Shown in pieces: positions 8,880 to 24,807 of a stretch of DNA of 64,000 nucleotides. The stretch is from Chondrosia reniformis (taxonomy: Eukaryota > Porifera > Demospongiae > Chondrillida > Chondrillidae). The stretch is taken from assembly GCA_947172415.1 (NCBI GenBank), contig OX359195.1, positions 3,757,501 through 3,821,500 of the forward strand, read 5' to 3'. The notes under the pieces were generated by a model. It was not told where the DNA came from. It did no database searches and saw only the letters and a program-made list of their open reading frames with translations. Numbering within the stretch: position 1 is the first letter of the stretch; each line of letters opens with the position of its first letter. The translations under genes were made by a program, and so were the position numbers.

Positions 8880-11800
8880 GGAATGCCCTGGTTCAATACC
8901 TGGTTGGGTCCTGAAAAAAGAAAAAATACATCTTATATTAGTATTATATATCTTATATGTAATATATATTGTATATATCTTATTTATTACATATATATGT
9001 AGAGTCAAAAGTGAGTGGTATATAAATAGGACTTCATTTACAACATATATTGTGGAACCCACGTGACCGATGGTGTTATGGATGACATCTTCTGGATACC
9101 AGGCATGAGGATGCCCTGGTTCAATACCTGGTTTGGTCCTGAAAAAAGAAAAAGCATACATCTGATATATGTATTATATATCTTATATGTAATATATATT
9201 ATATATCTCTTATATGCATATTGTATATCTTATATATTGCATATATATGTAGATTCAAAATTGAGTGGTATATAAATAGGACTTAATTTACAACTTATAT
9301 TGGGTGACCAACATGACCTATGGTGTTACGGAAGATATCTTCTGGATACAAGGTACTCGGATGCCCTTGTTCACTACCAGGTTGGGTCCTGAAAAAAGAA
9401 AAAAAAGCATACATCTTATATATGTATTATATATCTTATATGTAATATATATTGTATATATCTTATATGCATATTCTATATCTAATATATGGTGAATTTG
9501 TGTAGAGTCAAAAGTGAGTGGTATATAAATAGGACTTCATTTACGACATATATTGTTGAACCCAAATGACCGATGGTGTTACGGATGACATCGTCTGGAT
9601 ACAAGGTACGAAAATGCCCTGGTTCAATACCAGGTTGGGTCCTGAAAAAAAAGCATACATCTTATATATGTATTATATATCTTATATGTAATATGCATTG
9701 TATATATCTTATATGCATATTATATATCTTATATATTGCATATATATATATAGAGTCAAAAGTGAGTGGTATATAAATAGGACTTTATTTACGACATATA
9801 TTGTTGAACCCACGTGACCTATGGTGCTACGGATGACATCGTCTGGATACAAGGTACGAAAATGCCCTGGTTCAATACCAGGTTGGGTCCTGAAAAAAGA
9901 AAAAAAGCATACATCTGATATATGTATTATATATCTTATATGTAATATATATGATATATCTTATATATTGCATATATATGTAGATTCAAAATTGAGTGGT
10001 ATATAAATAGGACTTCATTTACAACTTATATTGGGTGACCAACATGACCTATGGTGTTACGGAAGATATATCTTCTGAATACAAGGTACTCGGATGCCCT
10101 GGTTCACTACCAGGTTGGGTCCTGAAAAAAGAAAAGAAAGCATACATCTTATATATGTATTATATATCTTATATGTAATATATATTGTATATATCTTATA
10201 TGTAGTATATATTGTATATATCTTATATGCATATTATATATCTAATATATGGCGAATTTGTGTAGAGTCAAAAGTGAGTGGTATATAAATAGGACTTCAT
10301 TTACGACATATATTGTTGAACCCACATGACCGATGGTGTTACGGATGACATCGTCTGGATACAAGGTACGAGGATGCCCTGGTTCAATACCAGGTTGGGT
10401 CCTGAAAAAAGAAAAAAAAGCATACATCTTATATATGTATTATATATCTTATATGTAATATACATTGTATATATCTTATATGCATACTATAAATCTTATA
10501 TATTACATATATATATAGAGTCAAAAGTGAGTGGTATATAAATAGGACTTCATTTACAACATATATTGTGGAACCCACGTGACCAATGGTGTTACAGATG
10601 ATATCGTCTGGATACAAGGTACGAGGATGCCCTGGTTCAATACCAGGTTGGGTTCTGAATAAAGAAATAAAAGCATACATCTTATAAATGTATTATATAT
10701 CTTATATGTAATATATATTGTATATATCTTATATGCATATTATATATCTTATATATTGCATATATATGAAGAGTCAAAATTGAGTGGTATATAAATAGGA
10801 CTTCATTTACAAAATATATTGTGGAACCCACGCGATCGATGGTGTTACGGATGACATCGTCTGGATACAAGGTACGAGGATGCCCTGGTTCAATACCAGG
10901 TTGGGTCCTGAAAAAAGAAAAGAAAGCATACATCTTATATATGTATTATATATCTTATATGTAATATATATTGTATATATCTTATATGTAGTATATATTG
11001 TATATATCTTATATGTAATATATATTATATATATCTTATATGTAGTATATATTGTATATATCTTATATGCATATTATATATCTAATATATGGCGAATTTG
11101 TGTAGAGTCAAAAGTGAGTGGTATATAAATAGGACTTCATTTACGACATATATTGTTGAACCCACATGACCGATGGTGTTACGGATGACATCGTCTGGAT
11201 ACAAGGTACGAGGATGCCCTGGTTCAATACCAGGTTGGGTCCTGAAAAAAGAAAAAAAAGCATACATCTTATATATGTATTATATATCTTATATGTAATA
11301 TACATTGTATATATCTTATATGCATACTATAAATCTTATATATTACATATATATATAGAGTCAAAAGTGAGTGGTATATAAATAGGACTTCATTTACAAC
11401 ATATATTGTGGAACCCACGTGACCAATGGTGTTACAGATGATATCGTCTGGATACAAGGTACGAGGATGCCCTGGTTCAATACCAGGTTGGGTTCTGAAT
11501 AAAGAAATAAAAGCATACATCTTATAAATGTATTATATATCTTATATGTAATATATATTGTATATATCTTATATGCATATTATATATCTTATATATTGCA
11601 TATATATGAAGAGTCAAAATTGAGTGGTATATAAATAGGACTTCATTTACAAAATATATTGTGGAACCCACGCGATCGATGGTGTTACGGATGACATCGT
11701 CTGGATACAAGGTACGAGGATGCCCTGGTTCAATACCAGGTTGGGTCCTGAAAAAAGAAAAGAAAGCATACATCTTATATATGTATTATATATCTTATAT

Positions 11801-11941
11801 GTAATATATATTGTATATATCTTATATGTAGTATATATTGTATATATCTTATATGTAATATATATTATATATATCTTATATGTAGTATATATTGTATATA
11901 TCTTATATGCATATTATATATCTAATATATGGTGAATTTGT
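8880..11941 (+). repeat. Satellite A, right-pointing (block 3)
   Basis: About twelve monomers. The first starts inside a module (ATGCCCTGG at 8,883). From about 9,150 it copies 2.2-4.1 kb. An 840-bp segment is present twice, and its AT-rich part carries a 54-bp expansion in both copies, so the expansion preceded the duplication. It ends at the same breakpoint sequence as block 1b (GGTGAATTTGT then CAAGACGC). Confidence 0.93.
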
Positions 11942-14900
11942 CAAGACGCAACCAGTTATTTAACGAGGGCATCCTCTTACCTTGTATCCAGACGATGTCA
12001 TCCGTAACACCATCGGTCATGTGGGTTCAACAATATATGTTGTAAATGAAGTCCTATTTATATACCACTCACTTTTGACTCTATATATATATACAATATA
12101 TAAGATATATAATATGCATATAAGATATATACAATACATATTACATATAAGATATATAATACATATATAAGATGTATGCTTTTTTCTTTTTTCAAAACAC
12201 AACCAGTTATTGAACGAGGGTATCCTAGTACCTTGTATCCAGAAGATATCATCCGTTACACCATCGGTCACGTGGGTTCCACAATATATGTTGTAAATGA
12301 AGTCCTATTTATATACCACTCACTTTTGACTCTACATATATATGTAATATATAAGATATATAATATGCATATAAGATATATACAATATATATTATAGAAT
12401 ACATATATAAGATGTATGCTTTTTTTCTTTTCTCAGGAAGCAACCAGGTATTGAACCAGGGCATCCTCTTAACTTGTATACAGACGATGTCATCCGTAAC
12501 ACCATCTGTCATGTGGGTTCAACAATATATGTTGTAAATGAAGTCCTATTTATATACCACTCACTTTTGACTCTATATATACAATATATAAGATATATAA
12601 TATGCATATAAGATATATACAATACATATTACATATAAGATATATAATACATATATAAGATATGTGCTTTTATTTCTTTATTCAGAACCCAACCTGGTAT
12701 TGAACCAGGGCATCCTCGTACCTTGTATCCAGACGATGTCATCCGTAACACCATCGATCGCGTGGGTTCCACAATATATTTTGTAAATGAAGTCCTATTT
12801 ATATACCACTCAATTTTGACTCTTCATATATATGCAATATATAAGATATATAATATGCATATAAGATATATACAATATATATTACATATAAGATATATAA
12901 TACATTTATAAGATGTATGCTTTTATTTCTTTATTCAGAACCCAACCTGGTATTGAACCAGGGCATCCTCGTACCTTGTATCCAGACGATATCATCTGTA
13001 ACACCATTGGTCACGTGGGTTCCACAATATATGTTGTAAATGAAGTCCTATTTATATACCACTCACTTTTGACTCTATATATATATGTAATATATAAGAT
13101 TTATAGTATGCATATAAGATATATACAATGTATATTACATATAAGATATATAATACATATATAAGATGTATGCTTTTTTTTCTTTTTTCAGGACCCAACC
13201 TGGTATTGAACCAGGGCATCCTCGTACCTTGTATCCAGACGATGTCATCCGTAACACCATCGGTCATGTGGGTTCAACAATATATGTCGTAAATGAAGTC
13301 CTATTTATATACCACTCACTTTTGACTCTACACAAATTCGCCATATATTAGATATATAATATGCATATAAGATATATACAATATATACTACATATAAGAT
13401 ATATACAATATATATTACATATAAGATATATAATACATATATAAGATGTATGCTTTCTTTTCTTTTTTCAGGACCCAACCTGGTAGTGAACCAGGGCATC
13501 CGAGTACCTTGTATTCAGAAGATATATCTTCCGTAACACCATAGGTCATGTTGGTCACCCAATATAAGTTGTAAATGAAGTCCTATTTATATACCACTCA
13601 ATTTTGAATCTACATATATATGCAATATATAAGATATATAATATGCATATAAGAGATATATAATATATATTACATATAAGATATATAATACATATATCAG
13701 ATGTATGCTTTTTTTCTTTTTTCAGGACCCAACCTGGTATTGAACCAGGGCATTTTCGTACCTTGTATCCAGACGATGTCATCCGTAGCACAATAGGTCA
13801 CGTGGGTTCAACAATATATGTCGTAAATGAAGTCCTATTTATATACCACTCACTTTTGACTCTATATATATATATGCAATATATAAGATATATAATATGC
13901 ATATAAGATATATACAATGCATATTACATATAAGATATATAATACATATATAAGATGTATGCTTTTTTTCATTTTTGAGGACCCAACCAGGTATTGAACC
14001 AGGTTATCCTAGTACCTTGTATCCAGACCATGTCATCCGTAACACCATCGGTCACGTGGGTTCCACAATATCTGTTGTAAATGAAGTCCTATTTATATAC
14101 CACTCACTTTTGACTCTACATATATATGCAATATATAAGATATATAATATGCATACAAGATATATACAGTATATATTACATATAAGATATAAAATTCATA
14201 TATAAGATGTATGCTATTTTTTCTTTTTTCAGGAGCCAACCTGGTATTGAACCAGAGCTTCCTAGTACCTTGTATCTAGAGGATATCATCCGTAACACCA
14301 TCCGTCAAGTGGGTTCCACAATATATTTTGTAAATGAAGTCCTATTTATATACCACTCACTTTTGATTCTACATATATATGCAATATATAAGATATATAA
14401 TATGCATATAAGATGTAAACAATATATATTACATATAAGATATATACAATATATATTACATATAAGATATAAAATACATATATAAGATGTATGCTTTCTT
14501 TTCTTTTTTCAGGACCCAACCTGGTAGTGAACCAGGGCATCCGAGTACCTTGTATTCAGAAGATATATCTTCCGTAACACCATAGGTCATGTTGGTCACC
14601 CAATATAAGTTGTAAATGAAGTCCTATTTATATACCACTCAATTTTGAATCTACATATATATGCAATATATAAGATATATAATATGCATATAAGAGATAT
14701 ATAATATATATTACATATAAGATATATAATACATATATCAGATGTATGCTTTTTTTCTTTTTTCAGGACCCAACCTGGTATTGAACCAGGGCATTTTCGT
14801 ACCTTGTATCCAGACGATGTCATCCGTAGCACAATAGGTCACGTGGGTTCAACAATATATGTCGTAAATGAAGTCCTATTTATATACCACTCACTTTTGA

Positions 14901-17900
14901 CTCTATATATATATATGCAATATATAAGATATATAATATGCATATAAGATATATACAATGCATATTACATATAAGATATATAATACATATATAAGATGTA
15001 TGCTTTTTTTCATTTTTGAGGACCCAACCAGGTATTGAACCAGGTTATCCTAGTACCTTGTATCCAGACCATGTCATCCGTAACACCATCGGTCACGTGG
15101 GTTCCACAATATCTGTTGTAAATGAAGTCCTATTTATATACCACTCACTTTTGACTCTACATATATATGCAATATATAAGATATATAATATGCATACAAG
15201 ATATATACAATACATATTACATATAAGATATATAATACATATATAAGATATGTGCTTTTATTTCTTTATTCAGAACCCAACCTGGTATTGAACCAGGGCA
15301 TCCTCGTACCTTGTATCCAGACGATGTCATCCGTAACACCATCGATCGCGTGGGTTCCACAATATATTTTGTAAATGAAGTCCTATTTATATACCACTCA
15401 ATTTTGACTCTTCATATATATGCAATATATAAGATATATAATATGCATATAAGATATATACAATATATATTACATATAAGATATATAATACATTTATAAG
15501 ATGTATGCTTTTATTTCTTTATTCAGAACCCAACCTGGTATTGAACCAGGGCATCCTCGTACCTTGTATCCAGACGATATCATCTGTAACACCATTGGTC
15601 ACGTGGGTTCCACAATATATGTTGTAAATGAAGTCCTATTTATATACCACTCACTTTTGACTCTATATATATATGTAATATATAAGATTTATAGTATGCA
15701 TATAAGATATATACAATGTATATTACATATAAGATATATAATACATATATAAGATGTATGTTTTTTTTTCTTTTTTCAGGACCCAACCTGGTATTGAACC
15801 AGGGCATCCTCGTACCTTGTATCCAGACGATGTCATCCGTAACACCATCGGTCATGTGGGTTCAACAATATATGTCGTAAATGAAGTCCTATTTATATAC
15901 CACTCACTTTTGACTCTACACAAATTCGCCATATATTAGATATATAATATGCATATAAGATATATACAATATATACTACATATAAGATATATACAATATA
16001 TATTACATATAAGATATATAATACATATATAAGATGTATGCTTTCTTTTCTTTTTTCAGGACCCAACCTGGTAGTGAACCAGGGCATCCGAGTACCTTGT
16101 ATTCAGAAGATATATCTTCCGTAACACCATAGGTCATGTTGGTCACCCAATATAAGTTGTAAATGAAGTCCTATTTATATACCACTCAATTTTGAATCTA
16201 CATATATATGCAATATATAAGATATATAATATGCATATAAGAGATATATAATATATATTACATATAAGATATATAATACATATATCAGATGTATGCTTTT
16301 TTTCTTTTTTCAGGACCCAACCTGGTATTGAACCAGGGCATTTTCGTACCTTGTATCCAGACGATGTCATCCGTAGCACAATAGGTCACGTGGGTTCAAC
16401 AATATATGTCGTAAATGAAGTCCTATTTATATACCACTCACTTTTGACTCTATATATATATATGCAATATATAAGATATATAATATGCATATAAGATATA
16501 TACAATGCATATTACATATAAGATATATAATACATATATAAGATGTATGCTTTTTTTCATTTTTGAGGACCCAACCAGGTATTGAACCAGGTTATCCTAG
16601 TACCTTGTATCCAGACCATGTCATCCGTAACACCATCGGTCACGTGGGTTCCACAATATCTGTTGTAAATGAAGTCCTATTTATATACCACTCACTTTTG
16701 ACTCTACATATATATGCAATATATAAGATATATAATATGCATACAAGATATATACAGTATATATTACATATAAGATATAAAATTCATATATAAGATGTAT
16801 GCTATTTTTTCTTTTTTCAGGAGCCAACCTGGTATTGAACCAGAGCTTCCTAGTACCTTGTATCTAGAGGATATCATCCGTAACACCATCCGTCAAGTGG
16901 GTTCCACAATATATTTTGTAAATGAAGTCCTATTTATATACCACTCACTTTTGATTCTACATATATATGCAATATATAAGATATATAATATGCATATAAG
17001 ATGTAAACAATATATATTACATATAAGATATATACAATATATATTACATATAAGATATAAAATACATATATAAGATGTATGCTTTCTTTTCTTTTTTCAG
17101 GACCCAACCTGGTAGTGAACCAGGGCATCCGAGTACCTTGTATTCAGAAGATATATCTTCCGTAACACCATAGGTCATGTTGGTCACCCAATATAAGTTG
17201 TAAATGAAGTCCTATTTATATACCACTCAATTTTGAATCTACATATATATGCAATATATAAGATATATAATATGCATATAAGAGATATATAATATATATT
17301 ACATATAAGATATATAATACATATATCAGATGTATGCTTTTTTTCTTTTTTCAGGACCCAACCTGGTATTGAACCAGGGCATTTTCGTACCTTGTATCCA
17401 GACGATGTCATCCGTAGCACAATAGGTCACGTGGGTTCAACAATATATGTCGTAAATGAAGTCCTATTTATATACCACTCACTTTTGACTCTATATATAT
17501 ATATGCAATATATAAGATATATAATATGCATATAAGATATATACAATGCATATTACATATAAGATATATAATACATATATAAGATGTATGCTTTTTTTCA
17601 TTTTTGAGGACCCAACCAGGTATTGAACCAGGTTATCCTAGTACCTTGTATCCAGACCATGTCATCCGTAACACCATCGGTCACGTGGGTTCCACAATAT
17701 CTGTTGTAAATGAAGTCCTATTTATATACCACTCACTTTTGACTCTACATATATATGCAATATATAAGATATATAATATGCATACAAGATATATACAGTA
17801 TATATTACATATAAGATATAAAATTCATATATAAGATGTATGCTATTTTTTCTTTTTTCAGGAGCCAACCTGGTATTGAACCAGAGCTTCCTAGTACCTT

Positions 17901-20056
17901 GTATCTAGAAGATATCATCCGTAACACCATCCGTCACGTGGGTTCCACAATATATTTTGTAAATGAAGTCCTATTTATATACCACTCACTTTTGATTCTA
18001 CATATATATGCAATATATAAGATATATAATATGCATATAAGATGTAAACAATATATATTACATATAAGATATATAATATGCATATAAGATATATACAATA
18101 TATATTACATATAAAATATAAAATGCATATATAAGATGTATGTTATTTTTTATTTTTTCCGAAACCAACCTGGTATTGAACAAGGGCTTCCTAGTACCTT
18201 GTATCCAGAAGATGTCATCCATAACACCATCGGTCACGTGGGTTCCACCATATATGTTGTAAATGAAGTCCTATTTATATACCACTCACTTTTGACTCTA
18301 CATATATATACAATATATAAGATATATAATATGCATATAAGATATATACAATATATATTACATATAAGATATGAAATGCTTATATAACATGTGTGCTATT
18401 TTTTCTTTTTTCACGACCCAACCTGATATTGAACCAGGGCTTCCTAGTACCTTGTATCCAGAAGATGTCATCCATAACACCATCGGTCACGTGGGTTCCA
18501 CAATATATGTTGCAAATGAACTCCTATTTATATACCACTCACTTTTGACTCTACATATATATGCAATATATAAGATATATAATATGCATACAAGATATAT
18601 ACAGTATATATTACATATAAGATATAAAATTCATATATAAGATGTATGCTATTTTTTCTTTTTTCAGGAGCCAACCTGGTATTGAACCAGAGCTTCCTAG
18701 TACCTTGTATCTAGAAGATATCATCCGTAACACCATCCGTCACGTGGGTTCCACAATATATTTTGTAAATGAAGTCCTATTTATATACCACTCACTTTTG
18801 ATTCTACATATATATGCAATATATAAGATATATAATATGCATATAAGATGTAAACAATATATATTACATATAAGATATATAATATGCATATAAGATATAT
18901 ACAATATATATTACATATAAAATATAAAATGCATATATAAGATGTATGTTATTTTTTATTTTTTCCGAAACCAACCTGGTATTGAACAAGGGCTTCCTAG
19001 TACCTTGTATCCAGAAGATGTCATCCATAACACCATCGGTCACGTGGGTTCCACCATATATGTTGTAAATGAAGTCCTATTTATATACCACTCACTTTTG
19101 ACTCTACATATATATACAATATATAAGATATATAATATGCATATAAGATATATACAATATATATTACATATAAGATATGAAATGCTTATATAACATGTGT
19201 GCTATTTTTTCTTTTTTCACGACCCAACCTGATATTGAACCAGGGCTTCCTAGTACCTTGTATCCAGAAGATGTCATCCATAACACCATCGGTCACGTGG
19301 GTTCCACAATATATGTTGCAAATGAACTCCTATTTATATACCACTCACTTTTGACTCTACATATATATGCAATATATAAGATATATAATATGCATATAAG
19401 ATATATACAATATATATTACATATAAGATATATAATACATATATAAGATGTATTCTTTTTTCTTTTTTCAGGACCCAACCTGGTATTGAACCAGGGCATC
19501 CTAGTACATGGTATCCAAAAGATGTCATCCGTAACACTATCGTTCAAGTGGGTACCACAATATATGTTGTAAGGGAAGTCCTATTTATATACCACTCACT
19601 TTTGACTCTACATATATAAGCAATATATAAGATATATAATTTTATATATACCATATATATTACATATAAGATATATAATACATATATAAGATGTATGCTT
19701 TTTTTTTTCAGGACCCGACCAGGTATTGAACCAGGGCATCATCGTACCTCATATCCAGAAGATGAAATCCGTAACACCATCGGTCACGTGGGTTCCACAA
19801 TATATGTTGCAAATGAACTCCTATTTATATACCACTCACTTTTGACTCTACATATATATGCAATATATAAGATATATAATATGCATATAAGATATATACA
19901 ATATATATTACATATCAGATATAAAATGAATATATAAGATGTGTGCTATTTTTCTTTTTTCAGGACCCAACCTGGTATTGAACCAGGGCTTCCTAGTACC
20001 TTGTATCCAGAAGATGTCATCCGTAACACCATCGGTCACGTGGGTTCCACAATATA
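11942..20056 (-). repeat. Satellite A, left-pointing (block 4)
   Basis: About 32 monomers, a copy of block 2 enlarged by a 2,588-bp and an 806-bp tandem duplication. The 1,041-bp duplication of block 2 appears here twice (13.5-15.2 and 16.1-17.8 kb), because it lies within the 2,588-bp duplicated segment. It ends at the spacer shared with 8,843. Confidence 0.93.
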
Positions 20057-20096
20057 ATTCATTCACATTGTTATGTTTTAATTGATAGGTCAGGGA
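20057..20096. other. Short non-satellite spacer at an orientation switch (second copy)
   Basis: Duplicate of 8,843-8,879, confirming that the switch itself was copied as part of the larger duplication. Confidence 0.8.
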
Positions 20097-20526
20097 ATGC
20101 CCTGGTTCAATACCTGGTTGGGTCCTGAAAAAAGAAAAAATACATCTTATATTAGTATTATATATCTTATATGTAATATATATTGTATATATCTTATTTA
20201 TTACATATATATGTAGAGTCAAAAGTGAGTGGTATATAAATAGGACTTCATTTACAACATATATTGTGGAACCCACGTGACCGATGGTGTTATGGATGAC
20301 ATCTTCTGGATACCAGGTACGAGGATGCCCTGGTTCAATACCTGGTTTGGTCCTGAAAAAAGAAAAAGCATACATCTTATAAATGAATTATATATCTTAT
20401 ATGTAATATATATTGTATATATCTTATATGCATATTATATATCATATATTGCATATATATGTAGAGTGAAAAGTGAGTGGTATATAAATAGGACTTCATT
20501 TACAAAATATATTGTGGAACCCACGT

Positions 20527-20600
20527 GACCGATGGTGCTACGGATGACATCTTCTGGATACAAGGTACTAGGATGCCCTGGTTCAATACCAGGTTGGGTC
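20527..20600 (+). other. tRNA-like module in block 5
   Basis: GACC at the 5' end and GGTC at the 3' end are intact, with a perfect T-arm at 20,577-20,593. It belongs to the GATACAAGG / CCAGG subtype and sits in the shortened monomer. Confidence 0.55.
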
Positions 20601-20799
20601 CTGAAATAAGAAAAAAGCATACATCTTATATATGTATTATATATCTTATATGTAATATATATTGTACACATCTTACACACTTGTACACTTCATTTACAAC
20701 ATATATTGTGGAACCCACGTGACCGATGGTGTTACAGATGACATCTTCTGGATACAAGGTACGATGATGCCCTGGTTCAATACCAGGTTGGGTCCTGAA

Positions 20800-23700
20800 A
20801 AAAGAAAAAAAGAATAAATCTTATATATGTATTATATATCTAATATTTAATATATATTGTATATATCTTATGTGCATATGATATATATTATATATTGCAT
20901 ATATATGTAGAGTCAAAAGTGAGTGGTATATAATTGGTATATAAATAGGACTTCATTAACAACATATATTGTGGAACCCACGTGACCGATGGTGTTATGG
21001 ATGACATCTACTGGATACCAGGTACGAGGATGCCCTGGGTCAATACCTGGTTGGGTCCTGAAAAAAGAAAAAAAAGCATACATCTTATATATGTATTATA
21101 TATCTTATATGTAATATATATTGTTATATGCATATTATATATCTTATATATTGTATATATATGTAGAGTCAAAAGTGAGTGGTATATAAATAGGACTTCA
21201 TTTACAACATATATTGTGGAACCCAAGTGACCGATGGTGTTACGGATGACATCTTCTGGATACAAGGTACGAGGATGCCCTGGTTAAATACCAGGTTGGG
21301 TCCTGAAAAAAGAAAAAAGCATACATCTTTTAAATGTGTTATATATCTTATATGTAATATATATTGTACATATCTTATATGCATATTATATATCTTATAT
21401 ATTGTATATATATGTAGAGTCAAAAGTGAGTGGTATATAAATAGGACTTCATTTACAACATATATTGTGGAACCCACGTGACCGATGGTGCTACGGATGA
21501 CATCTTCTGGATACAAGGTACTAGGATGCTCTGGTTCAATACCTGGTTGGGTCCTGAAAAAAGAAAAAAAGCATACATCTAATATATATATTATATATCT
21601 TATATGTAATATATATTGTATATATCTTATATGCATATTATATATTTTATATATTGCATATATATGTAGAGTCAAAAGTGAGTGGTATATAAATAGTACT
21701 TCATTTACAACATATATTGTGGAACCCACGTGATCGATGGTGTTACGGATGATATCTTCTGGATACCAGGCACGAGAATGCCCTGGTTCAATACCTGGTT
21801 GGGTCCTGAAAAAAGAATAAATACATCTTATATAAGTATTATATATCTTATATGTAATATATATTGTATATATCTTATATGCATATTATATATCTTATTT
21901 ATTGCATATATATGTAGAGTCAAAAGTGAGTGGTATATAAATAGGACTTCATTTACAACATATATTGTGGAACCCACGTGACCGATGGTGTTATGGATGA
22001 CACCTTCTGGAAACCAGGTACGAGGATTCCCTGGTTCAATACCTGGTTGGGTCCTGAAAAAAGAAAACGCATACATCTTATAAATGAATTATATATCTTA
22101 TATGTAATATATATTGTATATATCTTATATGCATATTATATATCATATATTGCATATATATGTAGAGTGAAAAGTGAGTGGTATATAAATAGGACTTCAT
22201 TTACAAAAATATTTTGGAACCCACGTGACCGATGATGCTACGGATGACATCTTCTGGATACAAGGTACTAGGATGCCCTGGTTCAATACCAGGTTGGGTC
22301 CTGAAATAAGAAAAAAAGCATACATCTTATATATGTATTATATATCTTATATGTAATATATATTGTACACATCTTATATGCATATTATATATCTTATATA
22401 TTGCATATACATGTAGAGTCAAAAGTGAGTGGTATATAAATAGGACTTCATTTACAACATATATTGTGGAACCCACGTGACCGATGGTGTTATTGATGAC
22501 ATCTTCTGGATACCAGGTGCGAGGATGCCCCGGTTAAATACCTGGTTGGGTCCTGAAAAAAGAAAAAAAGCATACATCTTTTAAATGTATTATATATCTT
22601 ATATGTAATATATATTGTTCATATCTTATATGCATATTATATATCTGATATATTGCATATATATGTAGAGTCAAAAGTGAGTGGTATATAAATAGGACTT
22701 CATTTACAACATATATTGTGGAACCCACGTGACCGATGGTGTTATGGATGACATCTTCTGGATACCAGGTACAAGGATGCCCTGGGTCAATACCTGGTTG
22801 GGTCCTGAAAAAAGAAAGAAAGCATACATCTTATATATGTATTATATATCTTATATGTAATATATATTGTTATATGCATATTATATATCTTATATATTGT
22901 ATATATATGTAGAGTCAAAAGTGAGTGGTATATAAATAGGACTTCATTTACAACATATATTGTGGAACCCACGTGACCGATGGTGTTACAGAAGACATCT
23001 TCTGGTTACAAGGTACGAGGATAACCTGGTTCAATACCAGGCTGATTCCTGAAATAAGAAAAAAAGCATACATCTTATATATGTATTATATATCTTATAT
23101 GTAATATATATTGTACAAATCTTATATGCATATTATATATCTTATATATTGCATATATATGTAGAGTCAAAAGTGAGTGGTATATAAATAGGACTTAATT
23201 TACAACATATATTGTGAAACCCACGTGACCGATGGTGTTATTGATGACATCTTCTGGATACCAGGTGCGAGGATGCCCCGGTTCAATACCTGGTTGGGTC
23301 CTGAAAAATGAAAAAAGCATACATCTTATATATGTATTATATATCTTATATGTAATATATATTGTAAATATCTTATATGCATATTATATAACTTATATAT
23401 TGCATATATATGTAGAGTCAAAAGTGAGTGGTATATATATAGGACTTCATTTACAACATATATTGTGGAACCCACGTGACCGATGGTGTTACAGATGACA
23501 TCTTCTGGATACAAGGTACGATGATGCCCTGGTTCAATACCAGTTTGGGTCCTGAAAAATGAAAAAAAAAATAAATCTTATATATGTATTATATATCTAA
23601 TATTTAATATATATTGTATATATCTTATGTGCATATGATATATATTATATATTGCATATATATGTAGAGTCAAAAGTGAGTGGTATATAAATAGGACTTC

Positions 23701-24807
23701 ATTAACAACACATATTGTGGAACCCACGTGACCGATGGTGTTATGGATGACATCTTATGGATACCAGGTACAAGGATGCCCTGGGTCAATACCTGGTTGG
23801 GTCCTGAAAAAAGAAAGAAAGCATACATCTTATAAATGTATTATATATCTTATATGTAATATATATTGTTATATGCATATTATATATCTTATATATTGTA
23901 TATATATGTAGAGTCAAAAGTGAGTGGTATATAAATAGGACTTCCTTTACAACATATATTGTGGAACCCACGTGACCGATGGTGTAACAGAAGACATCTT
24001 CTGGATACAAGGTACTAGGATGACCTGGTTCAATACCAGGCTGGGTCCTGAAATAAGAATAAAAGCACACATCTTATATATGTATTATATATCTAATATG
24101 TAATATATATTGTATATATCTTATATGCATATTATATATCTTATATATTGCATATATATGTAGAGTCAAAAGTGAGTGGTAGATAAATAGGATTTCATTT
24201 ACAATATATATTGTGGAACCCACGTTACCGATGGTGTTATGGATTACATCGTCTGGATACCAGGTACGAGGATGCCCTGTTACAATACCTGGTTGGGTCC
24301 TGAAAAAAGAAAAAAAGGATACATCTTATATATGTATTATATATCTTATATGTAATATATATTGTATATATCTTATATGCATATTATATACCTTATATAT
24401 TGCATATATATATAGAGCCAAAAGTGAGTGGTATATAAATAGGACTTCATTTACAACATATATTGTGGAACCCAAGTGACCGATGGTGTTACGGATGACA
24501 TCTTCTGGATACAAGGTACGAGGAAGCCCTGGTTAAATACCAGGTTGGGTCCTGAAAAAAGAAAAAAGCATACATCTTTTAAATGTATTATATATCTTAT
24601 ATGTAATATATATTGTTCATATCTTATATGCATATTATATATCTTATATATTGCATATATATGTAGAGTCAAAAGTGAGTGGTAGATAAATAGGATTTCA
24701 TTTACAATATATATTGTGGAACCCACGTTACCGATGGTGTTACAGATGACATCTTCTGGATACAAGGTACTAGGATGCCCTGGTTCAATACCTGGTTGGG
24801 TTCTGAA
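20800..24807 (+). repeat. 4,008-bp higher-order repeat of satellite A, copy 1
   Basis: Sixteen monomers (about 250.5 bp each) repeated at a constant 4,008-bp offset. Shared private marks include the extra TATAATTGG before the TATA box at about 20,930 and 24,938, and the variant GTGCGAGG at 22,518 and 26,526. Differences seen by eye are few: GCTGATTCC near 23,041 against GCTGGGTCC in copy 2, and ATAAATC against AAAAATC near 23,570. Boundary is approximate. Confidence 0.9.

Larger units (their letters stand above)
2222..9150. repeat. Large duplication unit 1 of satellite A (about 6.9 kb)
   Basis: This stretch, including the right-to-left switch at 4,121, the spacer at 8,843-8,879 and the start of the next right-pointing block, recurs from about 9,150 to 20,370. 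The offset is 6,926-6,928 bp at 2.4-4.0 kb, 7,820 at 4.1-7.4 kb, 10,408 at 7.4-8.2 kb and 11,214 at 8.1-9.16 kb. Each step equals a later duplication in unit 2. Boundaries are approximate because they fall inside satellite monomers. Confidence 0.85.
9151..20370. repeat. Large duplication unit 2 of satellite A (about 11.2 kb, internally expanded)
   Basis: Copy of 2,222-9,150 enlarged by an 840-bp tandem duplication (10.29-11.13 and 11.13-11.97 kb), 54 bp of AT-rich subrepeat, a 2,588-bp duplication (12.6-15.2 and 15.2-17.8 kb) and an 806-bp duplication (17.8-18.6 and 18.6-19.4 kb). 6,926+840+54+2,588+806 = 11,214, exactly the offset at its end. Confidence 0.85.
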
